From assembly GCF_900100255.1 (NCBI RefSeq), contig NZ_FMTS01000001.1, positions 310,001-374,000 on the forward strand: DNA of 64,000 nt, in the 5' to 3' direction. This document shows, piece by piece, positions 55,908 to 64,000 of the stretch. The translations under genes and the position numbers were made by a program. The notes under the pieces were generated by a model, which saw only the letters and a list, made by a program, of their open reading frames with translations, made no database searches and was not told the origin of the DNA. The first letter of the stretch is position 1; each line of letters opens with the position of its first letter. The stretch is from Asticcacaulis taihuensis (GTDB lineage Bacteria; Pseudomonadota; Alphaproteobacteria; Caulobacterales; Caulobacteraceae).

Positions 55908-56675
55908 ATGTCCGCTCGTCCGCTCGCCCTGATCTGTCTCGCCCTTGGGCTTACGATGGGTTCGGCGCGGGCGGCCGTGCCGGTTTACCGGCTGGAGGTC
56001 GTCAAGACCTACCCGCACGATACCAAAGCCTTCACCGAGGGCCTCTATTATCGTGACGGATCGCTCTATGAGAGCACCGGCCGCAATGGCCAGTCCTATA
56101 TTCGCCAGGTGGCGCTCGATACCGGCAAGGTCATCCGCCAGACGACAATCGATAACAAATATTTCGGCGAAGGCATCGCGCCCTGGGGCGATCATATTGT
56201 CAGCCTGACCTGGACCGGCGGCGCCGGCTTTGTCTGGTCCGGCAAGGATTTCAAGCTGAAGCGCAGCTTCTTCTACACCGGAGAAGGCTGGGGCCTGACC
56301 GGCAACGAAAAGAACCTGATCATGAGCGACGGCACCTCGACCATCCGCTTCCTTGATCCGGTAACGCTTAAAGTCGTTCGTACCATTGCCGTAAAGCTTG
56401 ACGGACGCGATATCGACCAACTCAATGAACTGGAGTGGGTCGACGGCGAAATCTACGCCAATATCTGGCGCAGCCGCTATATTGTTCGCATCGATCCGCA
56501 AACCGGCAACATCACTGGCATTATACAATTGAACAGCCTGCCGGAAACCCAGGACACCAGTCTGGAGGTTGATGCCGTGGCCAATGGCATTGCCTATGAT
56601 GCCAAGGCAAAACGGCTTTTCGTTACCGGCAAGCTGTGGCCCAACCTCTACGAAGTAAAACTGGTGCCTAAATAG
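55908..56675 (+). CDS. Glutaminyl-peptide cyclotransferase (plant/bacterial type)
   Basis: Forms N-terminal pyroglutamate on secreted proteins or peptides. The 255-residue protein has a signal peptide (MSARPLALICLALGLTMGSARA) and a five-bladed beta-propeller of the plant-type QC family: YPHDTKAFTEGLYYRDGSLYESTGRNGQS, YFGEGIAPWGDHIVSLTW and NELEWVDGEIYANIWRSRYI. It starts ten bases after leuA and is likely cotranscribed, with GAGG before the ATG. Confidence 0.9.
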   Translation: MSARPLALICLALGLTMGSARAAVPVYRLEVVKTYPHDTKAFTEGLYYRDGSLYESTGRNGQSYIRQVALDTGKVIRQTTIDNKYFGEGIAPWGDHIVSLTWTGGAGFVWSGKDFKLKRSFFYTGEGWGLTGNEKNLIMSDGTSTIRFLDPVTLKVVRTIAVKLDGRDIDQLNELEWVDGEIYANIWRSRYIVRIDPQTGNITGIIQLNSLPETQDTSLEVDAVANGIAYDAKAKRLFVTGKLWPNLYEVKLVPK

Positions 56676-56727
56676 GCTGCCTTGCCTCTGGCCCTGAACG
56701 CGGTTAGGTTAATGGCAGGGGGCGCAG

Positions 56728-57225
56728 ATGGGGCATAGTCACGAAACACTGAGCGAGGATTTCATGCGCATCCTGCATGAAACCGAAACGCGCGTACGCC
56801 ATTCCGCTCACGCCCACTGGGCGGCCACCAACCGCATGGATAATCTCAACCGCATCACCACGCTTTCGACCCTGATTGGCGGATTCATGGTTTCGGTGCT
56901 TGCCGCCCTGCCGGTACTTTACAAGGATTTCTACACGCCGCACAGCGACGTGCTGAACGCCGGCCTCTTCGTAATCGGCGGCGCGGTGTCGGTTATTTCG
57001 GTGATGCAGGCGGTCCAGCGCTGGGGGGAACGTTCGCAAAGCCATTTCAACGCCGCCAGCGCCTATTCGTCCCTGCGGCGCAAGCTGGAAATTCTGCGCC
57101 TGAACCTGCCCGGCAGTTCGGCCCAGTTGAGCGTAATCCTTGAAGACCTGCGTCAACTGGGCGAGATTGCGCCGCCGGTCCCCGAAGGTTTGTGGCGCAA
57201 GGCGGTCAGAGCGGCTAAGGGGTAA
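56728..57225 (+). CDS. Two-helix membrane protein with SLATT-like layout
   Basis: A 165-residue protein: N-terminal amphipathic helix (ETLSEDFMRILHETETRVRHSAHAH), two membrane helices (about 43-65 and 75-95), then a long cytoplasmic helical segment with ERSQSHFNAASAYSSLRRKLEIL. This order matches the SLATT domain, 2TM proteins that act as predicted membrane effectors next to SMODS or SLOG nucleotide-sensing genes. No such partner is seen here. The assignment comes from overall layout and is tentative. AGGGGG lies just before the ATG. Confidence 0.6.
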   Translation: MGHSHETLSEDFMRILHETETRVRHSAHAHWAATNRMDNLNRITTLSTLIGGFMVSVLAALPVLYKDFYTPHSDVLNAGLFVIGGAVSVISVMQAVQRWGERSQSHFNAASAYSSLRRKLEILRLNLPGSSAQLSVILEDLRQLGEIAPPVPEGLWRKAVRAAKG

Positions 57226-58767
57226 TTATTCCCACTCGATGGTGCCGGGGGGCTTCGAGGTCACGTCGTAAACAACCCGATTGACACCACGAACCTCGTT
57301 GACGATGCGGGTGGCGCACCGGCCCAGCACCGGCCACGGGAACTCGTAGAAGTCCGCCGTCATGCCATCGGATGAGGTGACGGCACGCAGGGCCAGAACG
57401 TCCTCATAGGTGCGGGCATCACCCATGACGCCGACCGTCTTGACTGGCAAGAGCACCGCGAAAGCCTGCCAGATGTCGTTATAGAGCCCGGCCTTGCGGA
57501 TTTCATCGAGATAGATGGCGTCGGCGTCCTGGAGCGTCTTGACCTTCTCCGGCGTCACCTCGCCAGGGATGCGGATAGCCAGGCCCGGTCCGGGGAACGG
57601 GTGGCGGCTGACAAAGGCGTTGTCCAGCCCCAGTTCGCGGCCGAGCGCCCGCACTTCATCCTTGAACAGTTCACGCAGCGGCTCGACGAGCTTCAGCTTC
57701 ATGTAGTCGGGCAAGCCGCCAACATTGTGGTGCGATTTGATGACGGTCGACGGGCCGCCGTGCGGCGAGATGCTTTCGACTACGTCCGGATAGAGCGTGC
57801 CTTGAGCGAGGAATTCAGCGCCGTCAATCTTGCCGGCCTCTTCATCAAACACATCAATGAACAGCTTGCCGATGGTCTTGCGCTTGGTTTCCGGGTCGCT
57901 GATGCCGGCCAGGGCGCCCAAAAACTTGTCTTGCGCCTGCACATGGACGAGCGGGATGTGATAGTGGTTGCGGAAGAGCGAGACGACCTGCTCGCCTTCG
58001 TTCTTGCGCAGCAGGCCGGTATCGACGAAGACGCAGGTCAGTTGCTCGCCGATCGCTTCGTGGATCAGGATGGCGGCGACCGAAGAGTCGACACCGCCCG
58101 AAAGGCCGCAGATCACCTTGCCGGTGCCGACCTGGGCGCGGATCTTGGCGACCATTTCCTCGCGGAAGGCGGCCATCGACCAGTCGCCCGAAAAGCCGGC
58201 GATCTCGAACAGGAAGTTGCGGATCATGTCGGTGCCGCGCTTCGTATGCACGACTTCCGGGTGGAACTGGACGGCGTAGAATTTGCGCTTCTCATCGGCG
58301 ATGGCGGCGTAGGGCGCACCTTCCGAGGTGGCGATGACCTCGAACCCTTCAGGAATGGCGGTGACGCGGTCGCCGTGGCTCATCCACACGGTCTCGACCG
58401 GATCGAGCCCCTTGAAAATCGGCGACCGGCCCTTGACGGTGATTTCGGCGCGACCGAATTCGCGGTCATGGCCACTTTCGACCTTGCCGCCCAGCAGTTC
58501 GCACATCAGTTGTTCACCGTAGCAGATGCCGAAGACCGGCACGCCGATCTCGAAGAGGTGCGCGTCGATGCGCGGCCCGGCGTCGATGACGCTATGCGGC
58601 GAACCCGACAGGATCACCGCCTTTGGGCGCAAGGAGTCGATCTTGTCGGCGGCCTTGGTGAAGGGATGGATTTCGCAATAGACGCCGCATTCGCGGACGC
58701 GGCGAGCGATCAACTGGGTAACTTGCGATCCGAAATCTATAATGAGAAGGGTTTCGTGATGAGACAT
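57226..58767 (-). CDS. guaA: GMP synthase (glutamine-hydrolysing)
   Basis: Converts XMP to GMP using glutamine. The 513-residue protein has the class I amidotransferase domain (residues 1-195) with nucleophile [17 protein letters not shown] and QFHPEVVHT, the PP-loop [16 protein letters not shown] for ATP and the dimerisation domain ending [17 protein letters not shown]. It is normal in length and convergent with the SLATT-like gene, with the two stops adjacent. Confidence 0.97.
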   Translation of the reverse strand: MSHHETLLIIDFGSQVTQLIARRVRECGVYCEIHPFTKAADKIDSLRPKAVILSGSPHSVIDAGPRIDAHLFEIGVPVFGICYGEQLMCELLGGKVESGHDREFGRAEITVKGRSPIFKGLDPVETVWMSHGDRVTAIPEGFEVIATSEGAPYAAIADEKRKFYAVQFHPEVVHTKRGTDMIRNFLFEIAGFSGDWSMAAFREEMVAKIRAQVGTGKVICGLSGGVDSSVAAILIHEAIGEQLTCVFVDTGLLRKNEGEQVVSLFRNHYHIPLVHVQAQDKFLGALAGISDPETKRKTIGKLFIDVFDEEAGKIDGAEFLAQGTLYPDVVESISPHGGPSTVIKSHHNVGGLPDYMKLKLVEPLRELFKDEVRALGRELGLDNAFVSRHPFPGPGLAIRIPGEVTPEKVKTLQDADAIYLDEIRKAGLYNDIWQAFAVLLPVKTVGVMGDARTYEDVLALRAVTSSDGMTADFYEFPWPVLGRCATRIVNEVRGVNRVVYDVTSKPPGTIEWE

Positions 58768-58817
58768 TCGAGCTTCCTTGGTGGCGAGCCAGTGTGCGGC
58801 TGGCTAGTCTTAAGGCA

Positions 58818-58942
58818 TCCACAGATTACACAGATTACACAGATTAAGATGAGCGCTGCGCGCTCGATAACAGAGAAGGTAAGGCGCCTAAACCAACCTA
58901 TATGCCACTGAAAAATCTGTGTAATCTGTGTAATCTGTGGAC
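58818..58942. repeat. Long inverted-repeat element, family A copy 7
   Basis: Ends TCCACAGATTACACAG and CTGTGTAATCTGTGGA are exact complements and contain tandem ACACAGATT units. The core has GAGCGCTGCGCGCTC. It lies between the RsmB-like gene and guaA, both on the minus strand. Confidence 0.9.
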
Positions 58943-58950
58943 AGCCTTCC

Positions 58951-60276
58951 TTATTGAATACGTGTATAGGCGGCGATAAAGAAGCCGTCTGTTTGAGTTT
59001 TATGAGACGTCAGGGACAGGCGATGGCCCTTGGCCAGTTTAGTCAGGCGTGCCGCATGATCGATAAACAGGCTGCTGTTTTCCAGCAGGGTGTGGATCGG
59101 CAGGGCGTCGTAATTGGGATGGGCAGCCTCAAAGGCATCGGCGGTCCGGGCGTTCTCGTCATCCAGCACCGAACAGGTAACATAGACCAGCCGGCCACCA
59201 ACCTTTACGCATTGCGCGGCACGGTCGAGAATCTGGGTTTGCAGGGTGTGCAGGTCGGCCACCTTGGCCTCATTCAGGCGGTGCGCCTCTTCCGGATGAC
59301 GGCGCCAGGTGCCAGAGCCCGAACAGGGCGCATCGACCAGAACCAGGTCGGCGCCTTTCAGCAGTTCCAGTTGCGCCGTGTCGTCCGGATCGAAAAAGTG
59401 CATGAAATGCGCCGAGGCGCCGGCGCGGATCAGACGCGGCTCAATGGCCTTCAGGCGCTTCTCCACGACGTCACAGGCATATATTTCGCCGTTGCCGTCC
59501 ATCATTTGCGCCAGAGCCAGAGTCTTGCCGCCGCCACCGGCGCAAAAATCGACCACCTTGGAAGCCCCCGGCAGAAGCCCGGCGCCGGCGATGAAGGCCG
59601 CCAATTGTGAGCCTTCGTCCTGAATCTCGATCTGGCCGGACTGATAGATATCGAGCTTGGCCAGATTGGGCGGTGGCTCGGCAGCCAGGCGAATGCCATA
59701 TTTCGAGAAAGGCGTGGGTTGAGGTGCAAGCCCCTCCGCTTCCAACGCGGCAATCATGGCGTCACGCGTCGTCTTTGCGCTGTTGACGCGCAGGTCTATG
59801 GGTGCGCGCGGCAGCATCAGAGCCGTGGCCTCGGCGGTCCAGTCCTTACCGAACTGATGCTCGAAGCGCGACACAACAAATTCCGGCAGGCCGGTGGTGA
59901 CCCAGGCCGGTGCCTCGCCTTCCCCGGCCACCAGGCGCTCGCGTTCCTGTGCGGTCAAAGGCTTGGGCGCATAGCCCCCGCCGCTGAACAGGGCATCGAT
60001 CTCTTCGATCGGCAGGCCGTCGATCAGAGACAGCGACGCCAGGACCAGCGCCCGGCCCTGCCCCGGTGATTTTTCGCCCAGTTCCATGGCCCACAGCAAA
60101 CGCTGCCGGCCACGCAGGCAGCGATAGACGCGATCGGCAATGGCGCGGCGGTCCTTAGAGCCGGCATAGCGGTTGACCTGCCCCCACTGTTTCAGCACGG
60201 CCTCGGCAGTCGCACGCGTCCCCGAAAGCTGGTCGAGGATATCGGCGGCGGCTTGAAGACGGGCAGCGGGAGTCAA
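58951..60276 (-). CDS. RsmB/NOP family RNA (cytosine-5) methyltransferase
   Basis: SAM-dependent tRNA/rRNA m5C methyltransferase. The 441-residue protein has an N-terminal NusB-like region (residues 1-130), then IQDEGSQLAAFIAGA, the SAM site VVDFCAGGGGKTLALAQMM, VDAPCSGSGTWRRHPE and the second catalytic cysteine in VYVTCSVLDDENA. The start is TTG at 60276 with AGGA upstream. The missing classic RsmB N-terminal RNA-binding residues make the precise target (rRNA C967 or other) uncertain. Confidence 0.9.
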   Translation of the reverse strand: MTPAARLQAAADILDQLSGTRATAEAVLKQWGQVNRYAGSKDRRAIADRVYRCLRGRQRLLWAMELGEKSPGQGRALVLASLSLIDGLPIEEIDALFSGGGYAPKPLTAQERERLVAGEGEAPAWVTTGLPEFVVSRFEHQFGKDWTAEATALMLPRAPIDLRVNSAKTTRDAMIAALEAEGLAPQPTPFSKYGIRLAAEPPPNLAKLDIYQSGQIEIQDEGSQLAAFIAGAGLLPGASKVVDFCAGGGGKTLALAQMMDGNGEIYACDVVEKRLKAIEPRLIRAGASAHFMHFFDPDDTAQLELLKGADLVLVDAPCSGSGTWRRHPEEAHRLNEAKVADLHTLQTQILDRAAQCVKVGGRLVYVTCSVLDDENARTADAFEAAHPNYDALPIHTLLENSSLFIDHAARLTKLAKGHRLSLTSHKTQTDGFFIAAYTRIQ

Positions 60277-60285
60277 ATCAGATCC

Positions 60286-60678
60286 TTAAATGAATAAACC
60301 AAAGAGGCACATCAGAATGCCGGTGAGAGACGCGATCCACACCAGCGAACGGACGCCAACGACACCGAACGCATAGAGCGGAATATAGAAGATCCGGGCC
60401 GCCAGATAGATATCAGCGCCCCAGCGAGAGAGTTCCGATGACTTGCCGGCGAAGGCCAGCGCCACCACGAGCACCGCGAAAACAACGAAGGTTTCCTTGA
60501 AATTGGCGAAGGCGCGGTTGAGACGTCCGGCCAGGGGGCCAATGTCAAACTCCGTATCGCGAGGGCCGGCATTCCATTTGGCATAACCCTGACGCGACAT
60601 GGCGGCAATCGGCGGCAGTCCGACTTGAATGAGGCCAAGGACCGCCGCCCAGACCAGTATCCAAAGTTCGTAAGTCAT
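60286..60678 (-). CDS. MAPEG family membrane protein
   Basis: A 130-residue protein with four membrane helices and the MAPEG pattern LAGRLNRAFANFKETFVVFAVLVVALAF, which includes the conserved N-F-E cluster of glutathione-binding family members. It is placed between guaB and the RsmB-like gene. Members include glutathione S-transferases and peroxidases of lipid substrates; activity here is not known. Confidence 0.88.
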   Translation of the reverse strand: MTYELWILVWAAVLGLIQVGLPPIAAMSRQGYAKWNAGPRDTEFDIGPLAGRLNRAFANFKETFVVFAVLVVALAFAGKSSELSRWGADIYLAARIFYIPLYAFGVVGVRSLVWIASLTGILMCLFGLFI

Positions 60679-60708
60679 ACGCTTGTCCCTTCAGCTACTG
60701 GTCCGGTT

Positions 60709-62223
<1,515 letters not shown>

Positions 62224-62262
62224 CTATTCAGCGAAATAATTGTTTCAATCGGTGAACAGTTA

Positions 62263-62607
62263 TCACAGTCCCTCACCCGCGGTCGCTTTCAGGCCGATGA
62301 TCGAGCTCAGGAGCATGACCAGAAACAGCACGCGCAAAGGCGTGACCGCTTCGTGGAACAGGAAGATACCGAGCACCGCCGCGCCTAAAGCGCCAATGCC
62401 GACCCAGACGGCATAGGCCGTGCCGATCGGCAGGGTATTGGCGGCCTTCGCCAGCAGGAACATGCTGAGCGCCAGGGTCACGAGCGTAAAGATAGACGGG
62501 ATGGGCTTGGTGAAACCGGCGCTGTATTTCAGGCCAATGGCCCAGCAGACCTCAAGCAAACCAGCGATGATGAGATAGATCCACGGCAAAGGCAGCAAGG
62601 ACGGCAT
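62263..62607 (-). CDS. sugE: SMR-family guanidinium exporter SugE/Gdx
   Basis: Small multidrug-resistance-like transporter. The 114-residue protein has four helices; WIYLIIAGLLEVCWAIGLKYSAGFTK includes the essential membrane glutamate and the SugE/Gdx pattern (GLKYS.GFT), which marks guanidinium exporters rather than EmrE-type drug pumps. It has an N-terminal extension of about eight residues. It starts five bases after rlmE with no room for a guanidine riboswitch. Confidence 0.88.
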   Translation of the reverse strand: MPSLLPLPWIYLIIAGLLEVCWAIGLKYSAGFTKPIPSIFTLVTLALSMFLLAKAANTLPIGTAYAVWVGIGALGAAVLGIFLFHEAVTPLRVLFLVMLLSSIIGLKATAGEGL

Positions 62608-62612
62608 GACGT

Positions 62613-63341
62613 CTATCCCTTGTAACCCAGGGCGACGATATAGATTTCTGTCGATCCGGCGCGGCTGGACTTCGGCTTGAAGTGCTTGACTGTCTCGAAG
62701 GCCAGTTTGAGCCGCAGCAGCAATTGTTCAGTTTCACCGCCCTGGAAAGCCTTGGCGACGAAGGCGCCGCCCGGCTTAAGGTTATCGAGCGCGAAATCAC
62801 CGGCCAGTTCCAGGAGCCCCATGATCTTCAGGTGGTCGGTCTGTTTGTGGCCAACTGTATTATGCGCCAGGTCGGAAAGGACGACATCGGGCTTGCCACC
62901 CATTAGTTCCATCAGTTTCAGACCGATGGCGGGATCGGTAAAATCGGCTTCCAGCAGGTCTGCGCCCGGCACCGGATCGACCGGCAGCAAATCCACGCCG
63001 ACAACATGAGAGGCGCCGCGCTTGATCGCTACCTGCACCCAGCCGCCCGGTGCGCAGCCGAGATCGACCACGCGCACGCCTTTTTTCAAGAAGTGAAAGC
63101 GCTCATCCAGTTCGATCAGCTTGAAGGCGGCACGCGAGCGCCAACCCTCGGCCTTGGCCTTCTGTACATAGGGGTCGTTCAGTTGCCGTTCCAGCCACTT
63201 GGCCGAGGATTGCGTGCGAAAACGCGCCGTCTTGACCGCCGTGTGCCCCTTATGGCGGCCGGACAGGTTGCCGCCTTCCGGCGGCTTGACCATACGGCGG
63301 CGGGGTTCATCTTTGGTTGGATCGTCGGAATTGTCGTTCAT
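62613..63341 (-). CDS. rlmE: 23S rRNA (uridine2552-2'-O)-methyltransferase RlmE
   Basis: Methylates U2552 in the ribosomal A loop during late 50S assembly. The 242-residue protein has a basic N-terminal extension of about 45 residues, then WRSRAAFKLIELDERFHFLKKG (catalytic lysine), VVDLGCAPGGWVQVA (SAM site), VLSDLAHNTVGHKQTDHL and KPGGAFVAKAFQGGE; the K-D-K-E tetrad can be traced. The operon continues to sugE. Confidence 0.95.
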   Translation of the reverse strand: MNDNSDDPTKDEPRRRMVKPPEGGNLSGRHKGHTAVKTARFRTQSSAKWLERQLNDPYVQKAKAEGWRSRAAFKLIELDERFHFLKKGVRVVDLGCAPGGWVQVAIKRGASHVVGVDLLPVDPVPGADLLEADFTDPAIGLKLMELMGGKPDVVLSDLAHNTVGHKQTDHLKIMGLLELAGDFALDNLKPGGAFVAKAFQGGETEQLLLRLKLAFETVKHFKPKSSRAGSTEIYIVALGYKG

Positions 63342-63435
63342 GGCGGCGTCTATACTGGTTTTTGGCCGGATTGCGGAAACTATTTTTTCCTTATGCCCGG
63401 TGCTGCTAGGGTATTGGCCAAATCAAGGAGCCTTC

Positions 63436-63801
63436 ATGCGTCACATCCTCGCCCTGCTTGCTATTGCCAGCCTTGCCGCCGCCTGTTCGCCTGCGCCGCA
63501 GAAAGACACGGCGGCCACGCAAGTCTCGGCGAGCGCCGAAATGTCTGAAAGCAGCCGGTCATCGATAGCTATTACCGCCGCTATCAGCGACGCGGCTACA
63601 TCCTCCAGCGACGGCACCTGCATTTCCGAGATCGGCAAGGCGGCCTCGGATCGCCTGGTCGAGCGGTGCATCATGGTCTCCCCGGCCACGCACCCGCCCT
63701 GCAATGCCGCCAATAGCTGCCAGATGATCCAGGGTGAAATCGACCGGTCCTGCGCCATGTACGGCCCGGAAGAAAAGAAACCGGCGGAATGCACCAGGTA
63801 G
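63436..63801 (+). CDS. Putative lipoprotein of unknown function
   Basis: A 121-residue precursor with signal peptide and lipobox LAAAC (cysteine about residue 17). AAGGAG lies seven bases before the ATG. The mature protein has a serine- and alanine-rich stretch (about 18-55), then a cysteine-containing part (GTCISEIGKAASDRL, RCIMVSPATHPPCNAANSCQMIQGEIDRSCAMYG) with six cysteines that may form disulfides in the periplasm. No family is recognised. A longer upstream frame overlaps rlmE and is discounted. Confidence 0.75.
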   Translation: MRHILALLAIASLAAACSPAPQKDTAATQVSASAEMSESSRSSIAITAAISDAATSSSDGTCISEIGKAASDRLVERCIMVSPATHPPCNAANSCQMIQGEIDRSCAMYGPEEKKPAECTR

Positions 63802-63869
63802 GAATTATTTTGCAATTGCCTGGCTGACCTCCTATGTCAGGGCCACGATTTTTCTCAAGGAGACACTTC

Positions 63870-64000
63870 ATGTCCACCGATCCTGAAAATACCCTGATCC
63901 TGACGCTCGATACCGGTCCGGTCACCATCAAGCTGCGCCCCGACCTGGCGCCGAACCACGTTGCGCGCATCAAGGAACTGGCCCGCGAAGGCTTCTATGA
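63870..64000 (+). CDS. Cyclophilin-type peptidyl-prolyl isomerase (3' end outside window)
   Basis: The first 43 codons of a cyclophilin: MSTDPENTLILTLDTGPVTIKLRPDLAPNHVARIKELAREGFY, matching the small bacterial cytosolic cyclophilins (PpiB-like). AAGGAG is eight bases before the ATG. No signal peptide is seen. The gene continues beyond the window. Confidence 0.85.
   Translation, partial: MSTDPENTLILTLDTGPVTIKLRPDLAPNHVARIKELAREGFY

Noticed and set aside
62608-62612. Guanidine riboswitch before sugE
   Set aside because: Only five bases lie between rlmE and sugE; no room for a riboswitch.

Overview
This window reads as chromosomal DNA from an alphaproteobacterium of the Caulobacteraceae, most likely near Asticcacaulis. 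The pointers are a LexA operator of the direct-repeat type (GTTC-N7-GTTC), 5-aminolevulinate synthase (C4 haem route), the short prolyl-tRNA synthetase without an editing insert, several alphaproteobacterial protein families (DUF1467, DUF2842, ubiquinol-cytochrome c chaperone, degenerate RibBX), motB without motA beside it, and a 29-codon membrane peptide upstream of dnaE that recalls the Caulobacter SOS division inhibitor SidA. Base composition looks like roughly 60% GC by eye (not computed). No transposase, phage gene, plasmid gene or CRISPR array was seen.

Layout. 1-8.3 kb (minus): dnaE (3' end off the window), a tiny LexA-controlled ORF, lolD-lolC, proS, a DUF1467 protein and argC. 8.3-13.7 kb: rplM-rpsI (minus), a PhoX-type phosphatase behind a Pho-box-like site, ctaA, and an overlapping run of small membrane proteins. 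13.8-18.6 kb (minus): tRNA-Pro(GGG), a MerR regulator, ihfA, fabH-plsX, a YceD-like protein and a bc1 chaperone. 18.8-24.2 kb: bamE, a K+-independent H+-pyrophosphatase, two exported proteins and thiL. 24.2-30.2 kb (minus): glyA-nrdR, a terminator, then ribD(reductase only)-ribE-ribBX-ribH-nusB-thiL, broken by two large inverted-repeat elements. 30.4-39.1 kb: a SulP transporter, hemA, hemB and several accessory enzymes. 39.2-45.8 kb: motB, bpt, parC, a PAS-GGDEF cyclase, recO. 46-53.8 kb (minus): the conserved cluster rpoZ / spoT-pyrE-pdxJ-acpS-lepB-(GNAT)-rnc-era-recO. 54-64 kb: leuA with a candidate leader-peptide attenuator, a glutaminyl cyclase, a SLATT-like protein, guaA, an RsmB-type methyltransferase, MAPEG, guaB, sugE-rlmE, a lipoprotein and the start of a cyclophilin.

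Most genes are housekeeping. Together they cover DNA replication and repair (dnaE, parC, recO), translation and RNA processing (proS, rpsI, rplM, rnc, era, rlmE), envelope biogenesis (lolCD, bamE, lepB, fabH, plsX), nucleotide and cofactor synthesis (guaA, guaB, pyrE, rib genes, thiL, pdxJ, hemA, hemB, ctaA) and stringent/second-messenger signalling (spoT, GGDEF).

The unusual content is mainly between genes: a triple LexA-box array feeding a 29-aa membrane peptide and then dnaE; seven copies of a long inverted-repeat element with CACAGATTA-rich ends; two families of REP/BIME-like hairpins; a leaderless-type leu leader with an attenuator; and a terminator that contains the nrdR stop codon. Within genes, the riboflavin operon stands out: its RibD has no deaminase domain, and its RibBA homologue has lost the GTP cyclohydrolase II cysteines.
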